From Spodoptera frugiperda (lineage: Eukaryota; Arthropoda; Insecta; Lepidoptera; Noctuidae): a stretch of DNA of 64,000 bases. The notes beneath the pieces were generated by a model. It did no database searches and was not told where the DNA came from. It worked only from the letters and a program-made list of their open reading frames with translations. Numbering within the stretch: position 1 is the first letter of the stretch; the number at the start of each line of letters is the position of its first letter. The stretch spans positions 3,844,001-3,908,000 of the forward strand of contig NC_064236.1 in NCBI RefSeq assembly GCF_023101765.2, given 5' to 3'. The position numbers were made by a program, and so were the translations under genes. Of the stretch, positions 24,801 to 35,167 are shown in pieces.

Positions 24801-27800
24801 CGGAAGACATCCACAAAAAATTTTTAGACTTGACCTGTAACTGTAATGAAGTTTGAAGATTTTTTCGACTGTTCTCAAATATTTGACACACAAACTCACA
24901 TATTCACTTACTTTTACATACGTACACACAACACTAACACTGGATTTTAATATTTACTTAATAATTTACCGTTTAAATTCTCTACCTGTAGGGCTTAGGC
25001 CGTAGGGTTTGGTCTCTCTCTAATATATTTAAGTTTATCTTGTCTAGGTACTTGTAAATTATACCTTATGCGCCGTAACATGGTGCGGCTGACAGATTCA
25101 GTAACGTTTCGTATCACTCTTGAAAGTTGCTGCGATTTAAAAATTATGCCTTAGTATTTTAACTGTATCACATTCGTATTATGTTAAATCATTCGGAAGT
25201 GTAGTTAATTAAATTAAATCCAACTGGAATGTTCTAGTCTTTAAATAAAATCTAATGAAATGAAAAATAAAGTAAAGTGTTATGCGTAACGCCGTAATCG
25301 TGTTTAGTGATGGGATGTACTGCTACGATGGATAGGTAGTCGATGTTTTTTTAGAATAAAAAACGAATTTCGTGTGTCGTTCAATTATCACTCTTAAAAA
25401 CCTTTAATTATGTGGGTAAATCTCCTATAGACGCGGCTCTCTCTGCCCGAACCACAGTGACTTTATCTGAGCACAAATATGTAGTAGACATTTTCCGGCG
25501 CCTTTGATAATGCGTGGTGGTACTTAATCTGAAAGATCGTGGTTGTTTTAGTAACATATACAAACTAATATACACTTATATTCTTCACGGTTCTGTAAAA
25601 CTGAAACTCTGAAACACCTCAGGGCTCGGTCATAAAATATTTATTTTGACAAGTATATTCACGTAGTTACACTGCACAACTAAATAACACACACATTTAA
25701 TAAAAAAAATAAAGAGAATTAAATGTATGCTGCGAGTATCGATAGCGATAAAAAAAGATTTTTCCAATGTCCATCCCTAAAGAGAGACGTCAACGTCATA
25801 CTGGCATCTGTCAGCCGCACCTTGTTACAGCGCTTATGGTATAGATATGCTTACGATTACTGTGCTGGAATACTTTAATTTAATAGGCAATTTGTTTTCG
25901 TACCTAATGATTTGTAATTTCTTTCTGGTTTCTTATTTGTGTTGGCAAGTTGGAGTAATTTAAATTTTCTGTAATGTTTGGACGTAAATAAAGTTTTTGC
26001 TTTATCTTATTTTTATTTTTTTTTCTTTATCATTTTTTCCTCAGGATTTAAAGCTGACATTATTTTTCTTCGATAAGTTTGAAGATATTATTTTTGCTTT
26101 TTTGTAACAAATATTTGCGGACTTAACTGAAACGAAAGGTTTAAGGTAAAGGATAATTGAATTATTTCTCGTGTACCATGAATACTAGGAACGTGCACAT
26201 ATATAGGTACATATGTCTGTCTGTATAGTTGTCCGTGTTACTCACATCAAAGTGTGACCATTGAAGGAATCAAGTAGTTTTAGTGCCACTATGTCCGTAG
26301 TCATCACATTCGTTACAAAACTTCATAACATTTGCATCGTCTATGTGACAATCTTCCTACATGAACATAGTCTAATTCTCATGTGTCTCAATATAGATGA
26401 ACTGTGCGCCGACACGGGTTACTGGCAAAGTACCACGCAACCAGCTAAGGCAGCGTCTACGGACAAAACTTACTACTACCTTCCTTACTGGGACCACAAG
26501 CAATGCATGCACATCCGCAGCATATGGCCAGACCATCGCCGACGCATGTACAACTCCAACCTGATTGCTAATATCATCGAAAAATATGTGAGTTTTAACA
26601 CTTTTACCTAAGACACTTACTTTGCTCTGTACGATAAATAACAGCCCCTGACACTCATCTCCTAGACTAAACTGTAATTATAAGGGATAGAGGGCGGCAA
26701 ACAAGCTAGCATTTTATCTGATTTCCTTTTTTAGGGGGGGGAATCATCCGCTGTCTTCTTTCTCCTTGGGTGAGGCGAGAGAGAGTGTCAGACTCTTACT
26801 GACTATAACTACTCCGCTCCTACTCCTGATTTTCGGAGCCCCGGTAAACCCGCTAGGTAGTCCGCAGGTCCGAATCAAATTATCTGATGGCTAGCAATCA
26901 ACGCCGCGATACCAAATATACCAAAGATTACTTGCGACACCAAAGAAGTTACAAGAGCTTTACCAGATTCTGGGGGATTTGTGAATGAACAAAAGTTTGT
27001 CCAATTTAGTATATTGACTTTGTAGCTGGCGAACTTCTAGAATGTTCCTTACTTTTCCAGGAGGAAGGTTTGGCTGATGCCCAAGCAGCGATCGATGCGG
27101 AGATACACCCAGACAGCTCCAGTGTGCTGATGCTCAAGTCTACGCTGGAGAGCCTCAGTGGTGCTTGCAGTGCCTACGTCCGGCACATGACCAACGCTCC
27201 ACCTCTCGGACACACTAAGCTCGACAAGGAACGACAAAAACTCTGCGTCTATGAAATTGTAAGAGTCGTTAACATAATGATATAAAATTAAAAGTTAACG
27301 ATTAGAACTGATAGTGCCTATTCTAATACAAATTTTGCTACAGGAACAAATCGCAGCCATGGCGAAAAGCCTGAGGGCTCTGATCACGAAACACTCAATC
27401 AAGGAGCGGCTGCGCACCGCCTACTCATACTTGAACATGCTGAAACATCTCTGTGAAGATGTAAGTATCAACAGCTAACAATTACTCATCGTCATCATCA
27501 TCAACAGCCTATAGGTCTCCAAGCTTGATAAGCGGGTAGAAATCGCAATTTAAAATCTGTATCTGATCTGATCTGTAAAATATGTAGTAATTTGGTCAAC
27601 TCATACGATTCGACCATTTGTATTTCACCTCCGACAGTTCCATGGCAGATTATGTTTAATCATCATCACATTCCAGGCCCAGCACGCATTACCAGATATA
27701 TTCATCTGGCTGATCAGCAACGGCAAGCGACTGGCGTACCAGCGCATCCCAGCCAGGGACATTATCTACTCTGATTTCTCAGACGAGTCCGGCAAATATT

Positions 27801-30800
27801 GCGGCAAGATGCAAACGCTGTTCCTCAAGGTGAGCCTTATCTGATTTTATAGAAAAGGTATTACTTGTATTAGGTATACAAGATGACTATTTTGTTTTGA
27901 TATTTCGTTTAATTTCAATTCCAATATTACAGTGGCCAGGCAAAAAGTCGGCGTCACCTAGCGGTTGGTCCATACCAGCAAAGATCAGCGTCTACCTCTG
28001 GTTGGGCATCTTGCAACACAAGAAGCATTACATTGATGGTCTGCCTCAAGGGTATGAAGTTAGCTCAGAGCTACGCAATGCTGACAAGCTACGATCTAAC
28101 GCACCATCTACCATATTTTATGCTGAAAAACATGTAAGTTTACTTCTTCCCGGTCATATATTCTGTAAACTATTTCGTTGAACCAAATTTTCTTTATGAT
28201 TTTTTCCAGAATTTCCAAATGCGAGCTTATGTATATCAAGCCCGGTCGCTGATTGGATCTGATTCTTCGGGTCTGTCCGACCCGTTTGCACGAATCGTGA
28301 TTGGAGAAAGTAGCGGTACTACTCAAGTTATTGACGAAACTTTGAGCCCGACTTGGGACGAACTTCTTGTCTTTGACGATGTGCTGCTCTACAGCACAAT
28401 TGAACGTATTAAAGCTGATCCACCAACAATTGTCATAGAAATTTTCGACCAGGACAAAGTCGGGAAGTCCGAATTCATCGGCCGTACTTTAGCTAAACCA
28501 CGCATAAAATCATACGAAGATGTCCAAGGCGGCTCACAGAATACACCGTCTTTGGAATGGCATGAGATCACACGAGGTGACGATCGAGCTGGGGAACTCC
28601 TGGCTACTTTCGAACTGCTCGAAATACCACCCAAGCAAGATTCATCCATACTTCCTAACTTGCCTTCTCCGAGAGAAGCCAACGGGAAGCCCCCCATTGA
28701 TATAAACAAAGGCCCAATACTGCCAGTACCAAGAGGAATTCGCCCAACACTGTCCAAATACCGAATTGAAGTATTATTCTGGGGTTTGCGTGATTTGAAA
28801 CGTGTTCACCTGCTGACGGTGGACCGACCTCGCGTCGATATTGAGTGTGCAGGCAACATACTGTACTCATCTGTGATACAGAATGCGAAACGTAATCCCA
28901 ACTTCACAAACCCCATCAGGTTTGTTGACGTAGAACTACCTGAACAAGACTTGTACAGGCCACCTCTGACTATCCGTGTGGTTGACTGCCGCAGCTTTGG
29001 ACGCATTACTCTGGTGGGCACCCACACTATTAATTCTATCCATAAATACATATACACTCCAATGAGCAAACGCGAACGGGACATTGAAGAAAGGAAGAAA
29101 TCCCTAATTCCATTACAAAACGTTGATCTACGAGCCAACTGCATCGTACCGGATGATACGTTCACCATTGAGAACGAAAAAGAAAGCTGCCCGTTGCTGA
29201 ACCGCGAGGGGAGGGGTGCTGCCTCCTACGGCTCGGGAATAAAGCCTCAAGTAATGCGCAAGAAGTTCACCAAACGTGAATCGATGAAGAAAAGGAAAGC
29301 AAGCACTGATTCTGCTCTTGATGACGATGAAGGAAGCAAGGATTGGTGGACCAAGTACTTTGCCTCGGTAGAATCGATGATTGAAGAAGAGAAAGAGGCT
29401 AAAAGGGAGAGGCAGGGCTTCTTGCAGCCTTCTCAAGCACATGGATCGTCGGATATGCGGTCACCGAGATCTGAAGAGATAAACTCGCCGAGATCTGAGC
29501 GTGAACGGGAAAGAGATAGAGACCGAAACCGAAGACGACAGCCAACGTCACCGAAACCAAAAGTCAGCCCGACTTTAAAGAAAAACGAGATACCGCGTTC
29601 AGCACTGGCTAAGGTAAGTAAAGCTTCTGAATGACATACATGCTATTCATCTTATAAACTAAACACGTGATTGTCATAAATGATTGTCTTTAAACTAATC
29701 TCTGAATTCTTTTAATAATTAAAATGCAAATTATAAAAATGTGTATTTGATTGCTTTATCCTTATTCTAGATTTACCCGCATGAGCTGGAAGCCGTGCCT
29801 GAGTATGATGAATTCAAGGAATGGCTTCATTCCTTTGAACTATACAGGGGAAAAAAGACTGGAGACGACTCTGAAGACGAGAACCGAGTCGTTGGTGTGT
29901 TCAAAGTAAGTTTTGCAAAACATATTTTATTGTCTTCTTTTTATAGTTCTTTTATTAATTTTCTTGTTTGGTTGGTTGGTTTCTTTAAGTGGTGTCGATA
30001 ATAGTTTAAAGTCTAGAGTTTTTTATTACAGGGAGCCATCAAAGTATACAAATGGCCTCTTCCACGTGGTATTGATGACCATACTGTAATGGGATTTGAT
30101 CCCAATTACGGGTTCTTCCAGGGCGTTCCCAATAACGAACCCATCCATGTGCTTGTACGCGTGTACATTGTCAAGGCTACTGATTTACACCCAATGGATC
30201 TCAATGGCAAAGCTGATCCCTACATAGTGCTGCATCTGGGATCAAAGAGGATCAGCGATAAAGAGAACTATGTGTCCAAACAACTGAATCCTGTTTTCGG
30301 TAAATGTTTCGAAATCGAGGCAACATTCCCACAGGATTCCCTGCTGACTATCCAAGTACTTGACTGGGATCTACTTGGCGCTGATGATCTCATTGGAGAA
30401 ACCAAAATCGATCTGGAGAATCGCTTTTACAGCCGACACCGTGCCACATGTGGCCTCCCGATGAAATACGAAGAGTAAGTATACTGAAAGCATAATATTA
30501 ATGTTTCACGAAGTATGTTAATAAACTGTTATAACCAACTTCTCCCAAATATTTTCAGACAAGGCTACAACCGCTGGCGTGATGCTATGAAGCCAACGCA
30601 GATTCTTGCTAAACTTTGCAAGGACGGAAAATTGGACCCGCCTGTCTATGAATACGGTCGAGTTAAAATAGGGCGCACGGTCTTCAACATGCACATGGAG
30701 GATACTGAGCTGTTCTCCAACCCTGACACTGTAGAGGAACAGATGGCTCTGCTGGTACTTCGTCGCTGGCAGGAGGTCCCCAGGGTGGGAACTAGACTGG

Positions 30801-33800
30801 TGACTGAACACGTTGAGACTCGTCCTCTCTACAATCCAAGTAAACCAGGTAAGGCGAATATAGTTAGTTAGTGCTAATTCTGATTCTCATACGAAAGCAA
30901 TGCTAAAGTGACATTATGGTAAAATGATAATTCCAACAATAATAAACTAATCAAAGAAAACCAACGTAACCTCTCCACACTCATTATAAAAAATATTACT
31001 AGGATCTAAAATGTGTAGATAGTAAAGCGAAACAAAATGTTTAAGGGCGGCCGTACACGGACTGCTCGAGCAGCTAGCGGCTGTGCGAAATACACGGACC
31101 GCTCGAGCGGTCGGCGTCGACTTATTGAGCCGTCGGTATTTGACTTTCTACCACAGTCGAGTCATGGATTCTGACGAGAAAGCACTGCTTTTGCTGCTTC
31201 TGCTCAGAACGTCAAAAGAGAAAATTATGGGTTCATCCAATTTTGCAATTAAGCAAAGGGAGAGGGAAGTCGGAGAGCGGTCGACTGCTCTAGCGCAGTC
31301 AACGGCTCGAGCAGTCAATGTTTGCCTCGCAACCGCTCGCGAGCGGTCGACGGCACGATGGAATTTCATCATGCAGTTGACGGCTTGAAGCGGTCGTGAC
31401 TGCTGGGGCAATCGTGTGTATTGCAGCGAATGAATGATTTTAGTTCACCACGCGATCGCGGCTTCAAGCAGTCGGTTATAACTGCTTGAAGCAGTCCGTG
31501 TACGGCTGGCCTAATTGTTGAGTACTAACAATAAATACAAAACGTTTAAATTGATTCCAGGCATTGAACAAGGGCGCCTACAGATGTGGGTGGACATGTT
31601 CCCCATGGACATGCCCCTACCAGGTCCGCCCATGGACATTTCAGCTCGCAAGCCCAAGTCCTACGAGATGAGGGTCATCATATGGAACACTGACGACGTC
31701 GTACTGGAAGACGATGCCTTCTTTACCGGAGAAAAGATGTCTGATATCTACGTCAAGGGGTAAATATTATTTACATGTATTTTTGAGAGAGCAGTTAGTT
31801 TTTGTAATATTTTTTTTATAATGCCTACCTATTTTTAAATTGAGGACTAACAATAAAGATTATAAATAGATAGAAGATACACTTCTATCTATTGTTGACT
31901 TCAGCCGGCTGATCGGAAAAGTTACAAAATCCTTCATCTAATCTCCGATTAAAAGTCTAACGCGACGTTTTGCGTCGACGACATGCCTGTAAGACATAGC
32001 GGCGTCGCGACGCGTATCACCCCATCGTTTCGCGTTTTCTTCTAGAACGCTCACGCAGGACGACGCATTAAATAGTTCGAGGAAAGAAATTCTCAAGTAC
32101 CTACTTCTCTATTTACAGCTGGGTAAAAGGTCCAGACGACTGTCAGTCCACTGACATACACTACCGCTCCCTGACTGGAGAAGGTAACTTCAACTGGCGC
32201 TTCATATATCCATTCGATTACTTGGAAGCTGAGGAACGCATCGTGATCTCCCGTAAGGAGTCCGTCTTCTCGTGGGATGAGACTGAGTGCAAGATACCCG
32301 CACGTCTCGAACTACAAGTGTGGGACGCAGACCACTTCTCGGCTGATGACTTTTTAGGTAAAATGCATTACTTCTAATACTTTTAAATGTGAAAACCCTT
32401 GAATATCTGTATCATCTTTTATGTCATTAGATTCGTTATTATATTTCTTTCTAATTGGATTTACAAACGATAACATTTTTTTTATTAAGATATCAGTCCG
32501 GTCATGTCATCCCATTCATGCCGAAGCATGGCTCTCCCATACTTGATTGAACTTGGTCACATTAGCATCGATGGTGCTTACTTTCACGAAAACAGACAAC
32601 CATCAATAGTCCAAAATCTATATATATAAAACTCTTCCGTTACTGAGTGACTGACAACGCACAGTCGAAACTACTGGTCGTAGACAGCTGAAATTTGGAA
32701 TGTAGGTTCCTTGGGATATGTAGGGGAGCACTAAGAAAGGATTTTTGGAAGTTCAACCCCCTTCATTTTAATATTATAAAGAAACGCAGGGGGTTGAATT
32801 TCCAAAAATCCATCCAAAAAGGGGTAAAAACGTTTCTATGAAAAATCTTATACCTTGGGTTTATAAACGAACTTGAAACTTGGCATGAACACGTACATAG
32901 GCAAGTAAATATGTTTGACATTATAAGTTTTTTCAAACTACCCTCCAATCGTGATTTAGGGGTGCGATTGGGTGACTGATTTATTAACACACAGCCGAAA
33001 CCGCTCGGTATAGGAGTCTGAGATTTTGAACAGAGGTTCCTTTAGTAACATAAGTGAGCACTAAGAAGGGATTTTTGAAATGTCAACCCCCAAGGGGGGG
33101 AAACGGGATAAACTGAGCCGGGGCTGCGGAAAAGTTGTAACGAGATACCGTGGCCCCGGGGCGCAAAGGGCAATTGAAGGAACGAGGTGGGTTTTAGTCA
33201 GTAAAAGTCTGACACTCCCTTCCGTTCCACCCAGAGCGGGAGAGGTCATTTGATGATTTCCCATCCTTAAAAAAAAGACTTTGTATTATAACTTTCAGTC
33301 GTCTCTTTAACATACATAATAACATACATAATTATGTACATACATGCATAACATTAATAACATCACGCCTTTAAATCCCTATTTTGTGTTAACACTACCC
33401 ATACAAACAGCTAAAAGGAAACAAGTGAAGAGACGAAATTTGTCCGCATCCATTTTCACCTAAATTCTTAACGTTAATGAGATTTACTTTTTATTATCAG
33501 GTCAACCTAATAGCCTCACATGTACGTATAACTTCGTAAGAATTTTCTTTCAACTCCTAACCGTTGAGGAGTTGTACCTTCCATCATCAGCTCATTCACA
33601 TGGGATGATGACTATCAGACGCAAATACTTAAACAGGTCTATGAAAGTGTCAAAAACGTAATTGCCTGTAAATTTGAGGTTTGCCCTTGATTTCCCTGGA
33701 ATACCATCATCAGATCCTGACTAGGTAACAACGGGACCAACTTGAAAGAATACTCTACCGAACAAAAAAAGAATCACATAAATCGGTCCATAAATCTCGA

Positions 33801-35167
33801 CGTAATCGGTATGCATAAATAAAACACCCGAATTTTAAAAAAACTAAAAATATTGTTTACAAGGAAATCCTGTAAGGCCTCTTCGTCCTATAAATCCTGT
33901 TTTTTTTTCTTTTGAGACGATGATTTTGTCTCGCTTTACTTTTTCTATATAGATTTGTATGTATACTAACATTATAAAGAGGAACAATCTATTTTTTATA
34001 TGTTTGTTTGTTTACACATGTAATCGATAAACTCCGAAACTACTGAATCGATTTCAAACATTCACCATTAGAAAGCTACATCATCCCTGAGTAACACAGG
34101 CTATATTTAATTCCAGTTGTAACAAGATTTCAGCCTGTGGAAGAAAAAGCCCTGTCGAGATCATTAAAAAACGCTATATATAACCGAATTACACGTGGGC
34201 GAAGCCGCGGGCGGAAAGCTAGTACATCATAATTAGTTTTGACAACAATCTCTATTTTGATCTACATCATCATAGATGTGTCTGAACTCAGCACTTCATT
34301 TTCAAATAACGATACATCTCTTTCATTCCAGGCGCCATCACCTTGGATTTGAGCCGCTTCCCTCGAGGAGCTAAATCCTCGAAGCTCTGCACATTAGACA
34401 TGCTGCAGTTTGATGGCTCCGTGCCAATGGTGAACATCTTCAAGCAGAAGAGAGTCAAGGGCTGGTGGCCATTCTATATCAAACGTGACACTGAGGAGAT
34501 GGAACTGACTGGGAAGGTGGAGGCTGAGATACATCTCCTGACTCGCGAGGAAGCTGACAAGGTGCCCGCTGGCCTCGGACGCAACGAACCAGACCCCCTG
34601 GACAAACCAAAGTGAGTTCCTGAACTTTTGTGATACGAGGAGATATTGTTTTTCTTAAAAGAGATTGACCAAAATTGCCCCTCGTCCTATAAAAACGTGG
34701 CATTTATCTCAAAATAAAAGATGGGAATGGAAAAAAATAAGTATCCCATTATTTTATTTTAATATTTTTTATCGTTTTTTAAAGATATGTTTTTTATAGG
34801 ACGTGGGGTAATTTTGTATGGATTTTGAACCTTCTTATTTGCTTTTATTAACCCGTTGTATGTCGGAATGCAGATCTACGCTAGACACAATGTGTTTTCT
34901 ATTGTGTTTCATATACCGACGGACAAGAGGTTAATAAATGTTCAATTAAAATCTCATTTATTAATTTATCAATATGGTCTCCACAGCCGCCCGGACGCTT
35001 CATTCATGTGGTTCCTGAACCCGCTGAAATCGATCCGCTACATCGTATGGCATAACTACAAGTGGACCATACTCAAGGCATCCATCGTCATCCTGTTGAC
35101 CCTCATGATTCTTTTGCTGGTGTACGCTGTACCCGGTTACACGGTGAAGAAACTCTTAGGAGCTTAA
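11819..35167 (+). CDS. OTOF: Otoferlin-type ferlin, 5'-truncated, with a duplicated exon cassette
   Basis: Ferlins are large tail-anchored proteins with multiple C2 domains that act in Ca2+-linked membrane fusion; the Drosophila relative misfire and C. elegans fer-1 are needed in sperm. Exons: cassette A 11819-11975, 13154-13340, 13562-13748, 14805-14928, 15552-15823; cassette B 20804-20960, 22143-22329, 22551-22737, 23804-23927, 24526-24797; then 26397-26587, 27061-27258, 27344-27460, 27677-27829, 27933-28133, 28210-29613, 29771-29905, 30032-30474, 30559-30848, 31561-31759, 32119-32357, 34332-34611, 34987-35167. All junctions are GT/AG and the frame closes at a TAA. Product order is linker, C2C (once or twice), FerB, C2D, C2E, C2F, C2G and a C-terminal membrane segment ending KKLLGA, as in vertebrate otoferlin. 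With one cassette 1,651 residues are visible, with both 1,960. C2A and C2B are not in the window. Family assignment is firm; which cassette(s) are used is unknown. Confidence 0.93.
11976..13153. other. Ferlin intron, unit A (and its twin 20961-22142)
   Basis: No repeat or gene noticed. Almost identical between the units, including non-coding bases, which sets the scale for the low divergence of the duplication. Confidence 0.5.
14430..14690 (+). mobile_element. S2 repeat inside a cassette A intron
   Basis: GAGCAGTCGGATCACCTGGT, GTAAGCAATCGCCGCCGCCC, GGGGAATCGAGAATTGGGAA and the CATGGCTCTCCCACAC tail. Compared with its twin at 23413 it lacks about 30 bases around the GTTGTTTCACGTCGG segment. 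Confidence 0.8.
15824..16609. other. Intron after cassette A exon 5, with read-through stop
   Basis: Non-coding. The exon 5 frame reads through the donor for 19 codons to a TGA at 15880-15882, and AATAAA lies near 16270. The region begins an inverted-repeat element whose right arm exists only after unit B. Confidence 0.4.
16611..16816 (+). mobile_element. S1 SINE at the unit A/B junction
   Basis: Unit B twin of the S1 at 7630-7835; its left edge coincides with the duplication junction. Confidence 0.75.
17147..17385 (+). mobile_element. S2 repeat, unit B
   Basis: Twin of 8160-8405 with few substitutions. Confidence 0.75.
18535..18815 (+). mobile_element. S2 repeat, unit B
   Basis: Twin of 9540-9838 but clearly more diverged from it than the flanking DNA, with a deletion in the ACAACGAAACACAACGCAAG segment. 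Confidence 0.75.
19275..19555 (-). mobile_element. S3 SINE, unit B
   Basis: Twin of 10297-10575; the B-box inverse reads GGAATCGAACCCGAGACTCC. Confidence 0.8.
20428..20638. mobile_element. MITE with TTA duplication, unit B copy
   Basis: 211 bp counterpart of the element at 11449-11662 with several substitutions and a 3-bp deletion in the interior, and one mismatch in the right terminal repeat. Confidence 0.8.
20804..24797 (+). CDS. OTOF: Ferlin exon cassette, copy B (C2C)
   Basis: Exons 20804-20960, 22143-22329, 22551-22737, 23804-23927 and 24526-24797 match copy A in length and splice sites. By eye, only three base differences separate the 927 coding bases, all synonymous (AGC/AGT Ser and GAT/GAC Asp in exon 1, AAT/AAC Asn in exon 2). 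Its last exon leaves one base of a codon, completed by the AT that opens exon 26397-26587 (codon GAT). The last exon of copy A leaves the same base, completed by the AC that opens exon 1 of copy B (codon GAC). Both A-to-B-to-26397 and A-only or B-only splicing are therefore open. This copy is nearest the downstream exons, so it is the likelier constitutive one (inference). Confidence 0.9.
23413..23696 (+). mobile_element. S2 repeat inside a cassette B intron
   Basis: Twin of 14430-14690, keeping the GTTGTTTCACGTCGGTTTTT segment missing there. Confidence 0.8.
24798..26396. other. Intron after cassette B with inverted-repeat arms and unit B right edge
   Basis: TACCTTATGCGCCGTAACAT at 25060-25085 (followed by GGTGCGGCTGACAG) is inversely repeated at about 25816-25855 (CTGTCAGCCGCACCTTGTTA). 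The duplication ends at 25577 between the arms. A transcript-like 3' end, GACGTAAATAAAGTTTTTGC then a T-rich run, lies at about 25981-26030. Confidence 0.5.
26397..28133 (+). CDS. OTOF: Ferlin exons encoding the FerB region
   Basis: Five exons: 26397-26587, 27061-27258, 27344-27460, 27677-27829 and 27933-28133. After a variable Thr/Ala-rich start they encode YYYLPYWDHKQCMHIRSIWP then RRRMYNSNLIANIIEKY, the entry to the FerB domain in otoferlins. The helical FerB segment follows, and then PDIFIWLISNGKRLAYQRIP and the KISVYLWLGILQHKKHYIDG stretch that precedes C2D. Donors are GTGAGT, GTAAGA, GTAAGT, GTGAGC and GTAAGT; every acceptor ends in AG after a pyrimidine-rich tract except the first (CTCAATATAG), which is weak. 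The final four exons are all phase 0. The first acceptor was chosen because it alone completes the GAT codon with the preceding cassette. Confidence 0.92.
26700..26890 (+). repeat. S4 dispersed repeat fragment in a ferlin intron
   Basis: GGTGAGGCGAGAGAGAGTGT, CAGACTCTTACTGACTATAA and GGAGCCCCGGTAAACCCGCT. A diverged relative lies at 42405-42500. Confidence 0.6.
28210..29613 (+). CDS. OTOF: Ferlin large exon encoding C2D and C2E
   Basis: A single 1,404 bp exon, phase 0 at both ends. C2D covers about 28219-28510: MRAYVYQARSLIGSDSSGLS, then SDPFAR, TLSPTWDE and IFDQDKVGKSEFIGR, with aspartates present in both Ca2+ loops. C2E covers about 28761-29033: YRIEVLFWGLRDLKRVHLLT through IRVVDCRSFGRITLVGTH. 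Its second loop is CRSFGR rather than an Asp-rich DxD, so C2E is unlikely to bind Ca2+ in the standard way, as in other otoferlins. The last third is a charged linker with DWWTKYFASVESM, then a run of Arg/Glu/Asp dipeptides and an SPKPKVSP segment, probably disordered. This is the clearest coding block in the window. Confidence 0.96.
29771..30474 (+). CDS. OTOF: Ferlin exons encoding the linker and C2F
   Basis: Exons 29771-29905 (phase 0 to 0) and 30032-30474 (phase 0 in, two bases of a codon out). The first encodes IYPHELEAVPEYDEFKEWLH and an acidic stretch. The second encodes the C2F domain, with VYIVKATDLHPMDLNGKADP, then SKQLNPVFGKCFEIEATFP and DWDLLGADDLIGETKIDLEN. The full set of Ca2+-ligand aspartates is present in both loops (DLNGKAD; DWDLLGADD), which makes C2F the most canonical Ca2+-binding C2 in the visible protein. 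Donors are GTAAGT in both cases. Confidence 0.95.
30559..30848 (+). CDS. OTOF: Ferlin exon between C2F and C2G
   Basis: A 290 bp exon entered with two bases of a codon pending and left with one. It encodes GYNRWRDAMKPTQILAKLCK, then GRVKIGRTVF, and ends LVTEHVETRPLYNPSKP, matching the otoferlin stretch between C2F and C2G. The acceptor is ATTTTCAG and the donor GTAAGG. The next intron (30849-31560) holds a MITE-like inverted-repeat element. Confidence 0.94.
31045..31511. mobile_element. MITE with TAA duplication in a ferlin intron
   Basis: 467 bp flanked by TAA at 31042-31044 and 31512-31514. Ends are GGGCGGCCGTACACGGACTG and the inverse of GGCCAGCCGTACACGGACTG. The interior is rich in GCTCGAGCAGTC-type short motifs in both orientations. 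Open frames inside it are artefacts. The 3-bp TAA duplication again points to PIF/Harbinger. Confidence 0.8.
31561..32357 (+). CDS. OTOF: Ferlin exons encoding C2G
   Basis: Exons 31561-31759 and 32119-32357. They encode GIEQGRLQMWVDMFPMDMP, YEMRVIIWNTDDVVLEDDAF, GEGNFNWRFIYPFDYLEAEE and VWDADHFSADDFL, the signature of the otoferlin C2G domain (the last C2 before the membrane anchor). Loop aspartates are present (DDVVLEDD; DADHFSADD). The donor of the first exon is GTAAAT, slightly off consensus, but it is the only one that keeps the frame. The following intron (32358-34331, about 2 kb) is full of repeat remnants. Confidence 0.95.
32498..32545 (+). repeat. S2 repeat 3' fragment
   Basis: Only the tail of the family is present (CCCATTCATGCCGAAGCATG then GCTCTCCCATAC). 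Confidence 0.7.
32620..34228. repeat. Cluster of dispersed-repeat remnants in the last large ferlin intron
   Basis: About 32620-32760 (ACTCTTCCGTTACTGAGTGA, GCACTAAGAAAGGATTTTTG) and 32960-33090 are diverged copies of one repeat. About 33950-34228 is a repeat of a common insect type starting ATTATAAAGAGGAACAATCT and ending AAGCCGCGGGCGGAAAGCTA; a relative is at 56590-56805. CATTTTAATATTATAAAGAA at 32764-32784 also occurs in the hairpin at about 1570. Confidence 0.6.
34332..35167 (+). CDS. OTOF: Ferlin last two exons: C2G end and membrane anchor
   Basis: Exon 34332-34611 encodes ITLDLSRFPRGAKSSKLC, the VKGWWPFYIKRD motif and ARNEPDPL-type residues before the tail. Exon 34987-35167 encodes FMWFLNPLKSIRYIVWHNY, a hydrophobic stretch of about 25 residues (ILKASIVILLTLMILLLVYA) and the terminal YTVKKLLGA, then TAA at 35165-35167. 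This is the single-pass C-terminal anchor of ferlins, which leaves the C2 domains in the cytosol. No canonical AATAAA was seen in the first few hundred bases after the stop; the first clear one noticed is near 36928, so the 3' end is uncertain. Confidence 0.95.

Larger units (their letters stand above)
16610..25577 (+). repeat. Tandem segmental duplication, unit B (9.0 kb)
   Basis: Near-identical to unit A over almost its whole length, including introns. It ends at 25577, where the sequence continues into unique DNA (ATACACTTATATTCTTCACGG). The three contexts share only ACTT at the breakpoints. Differences are clustered: long stretches such as 21120-23400 are almost identical to unit A, while short patches (about 17818-17915 and 24195-24290) differ strongly. 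Confidence 0.95.

Noticed and set aside
31083..31411. Open frames on both strands of about 100 and 87 residues
   Set aside because: Both lie wholly inside the TAA-flanked MITE and arise from its repeated motifs.
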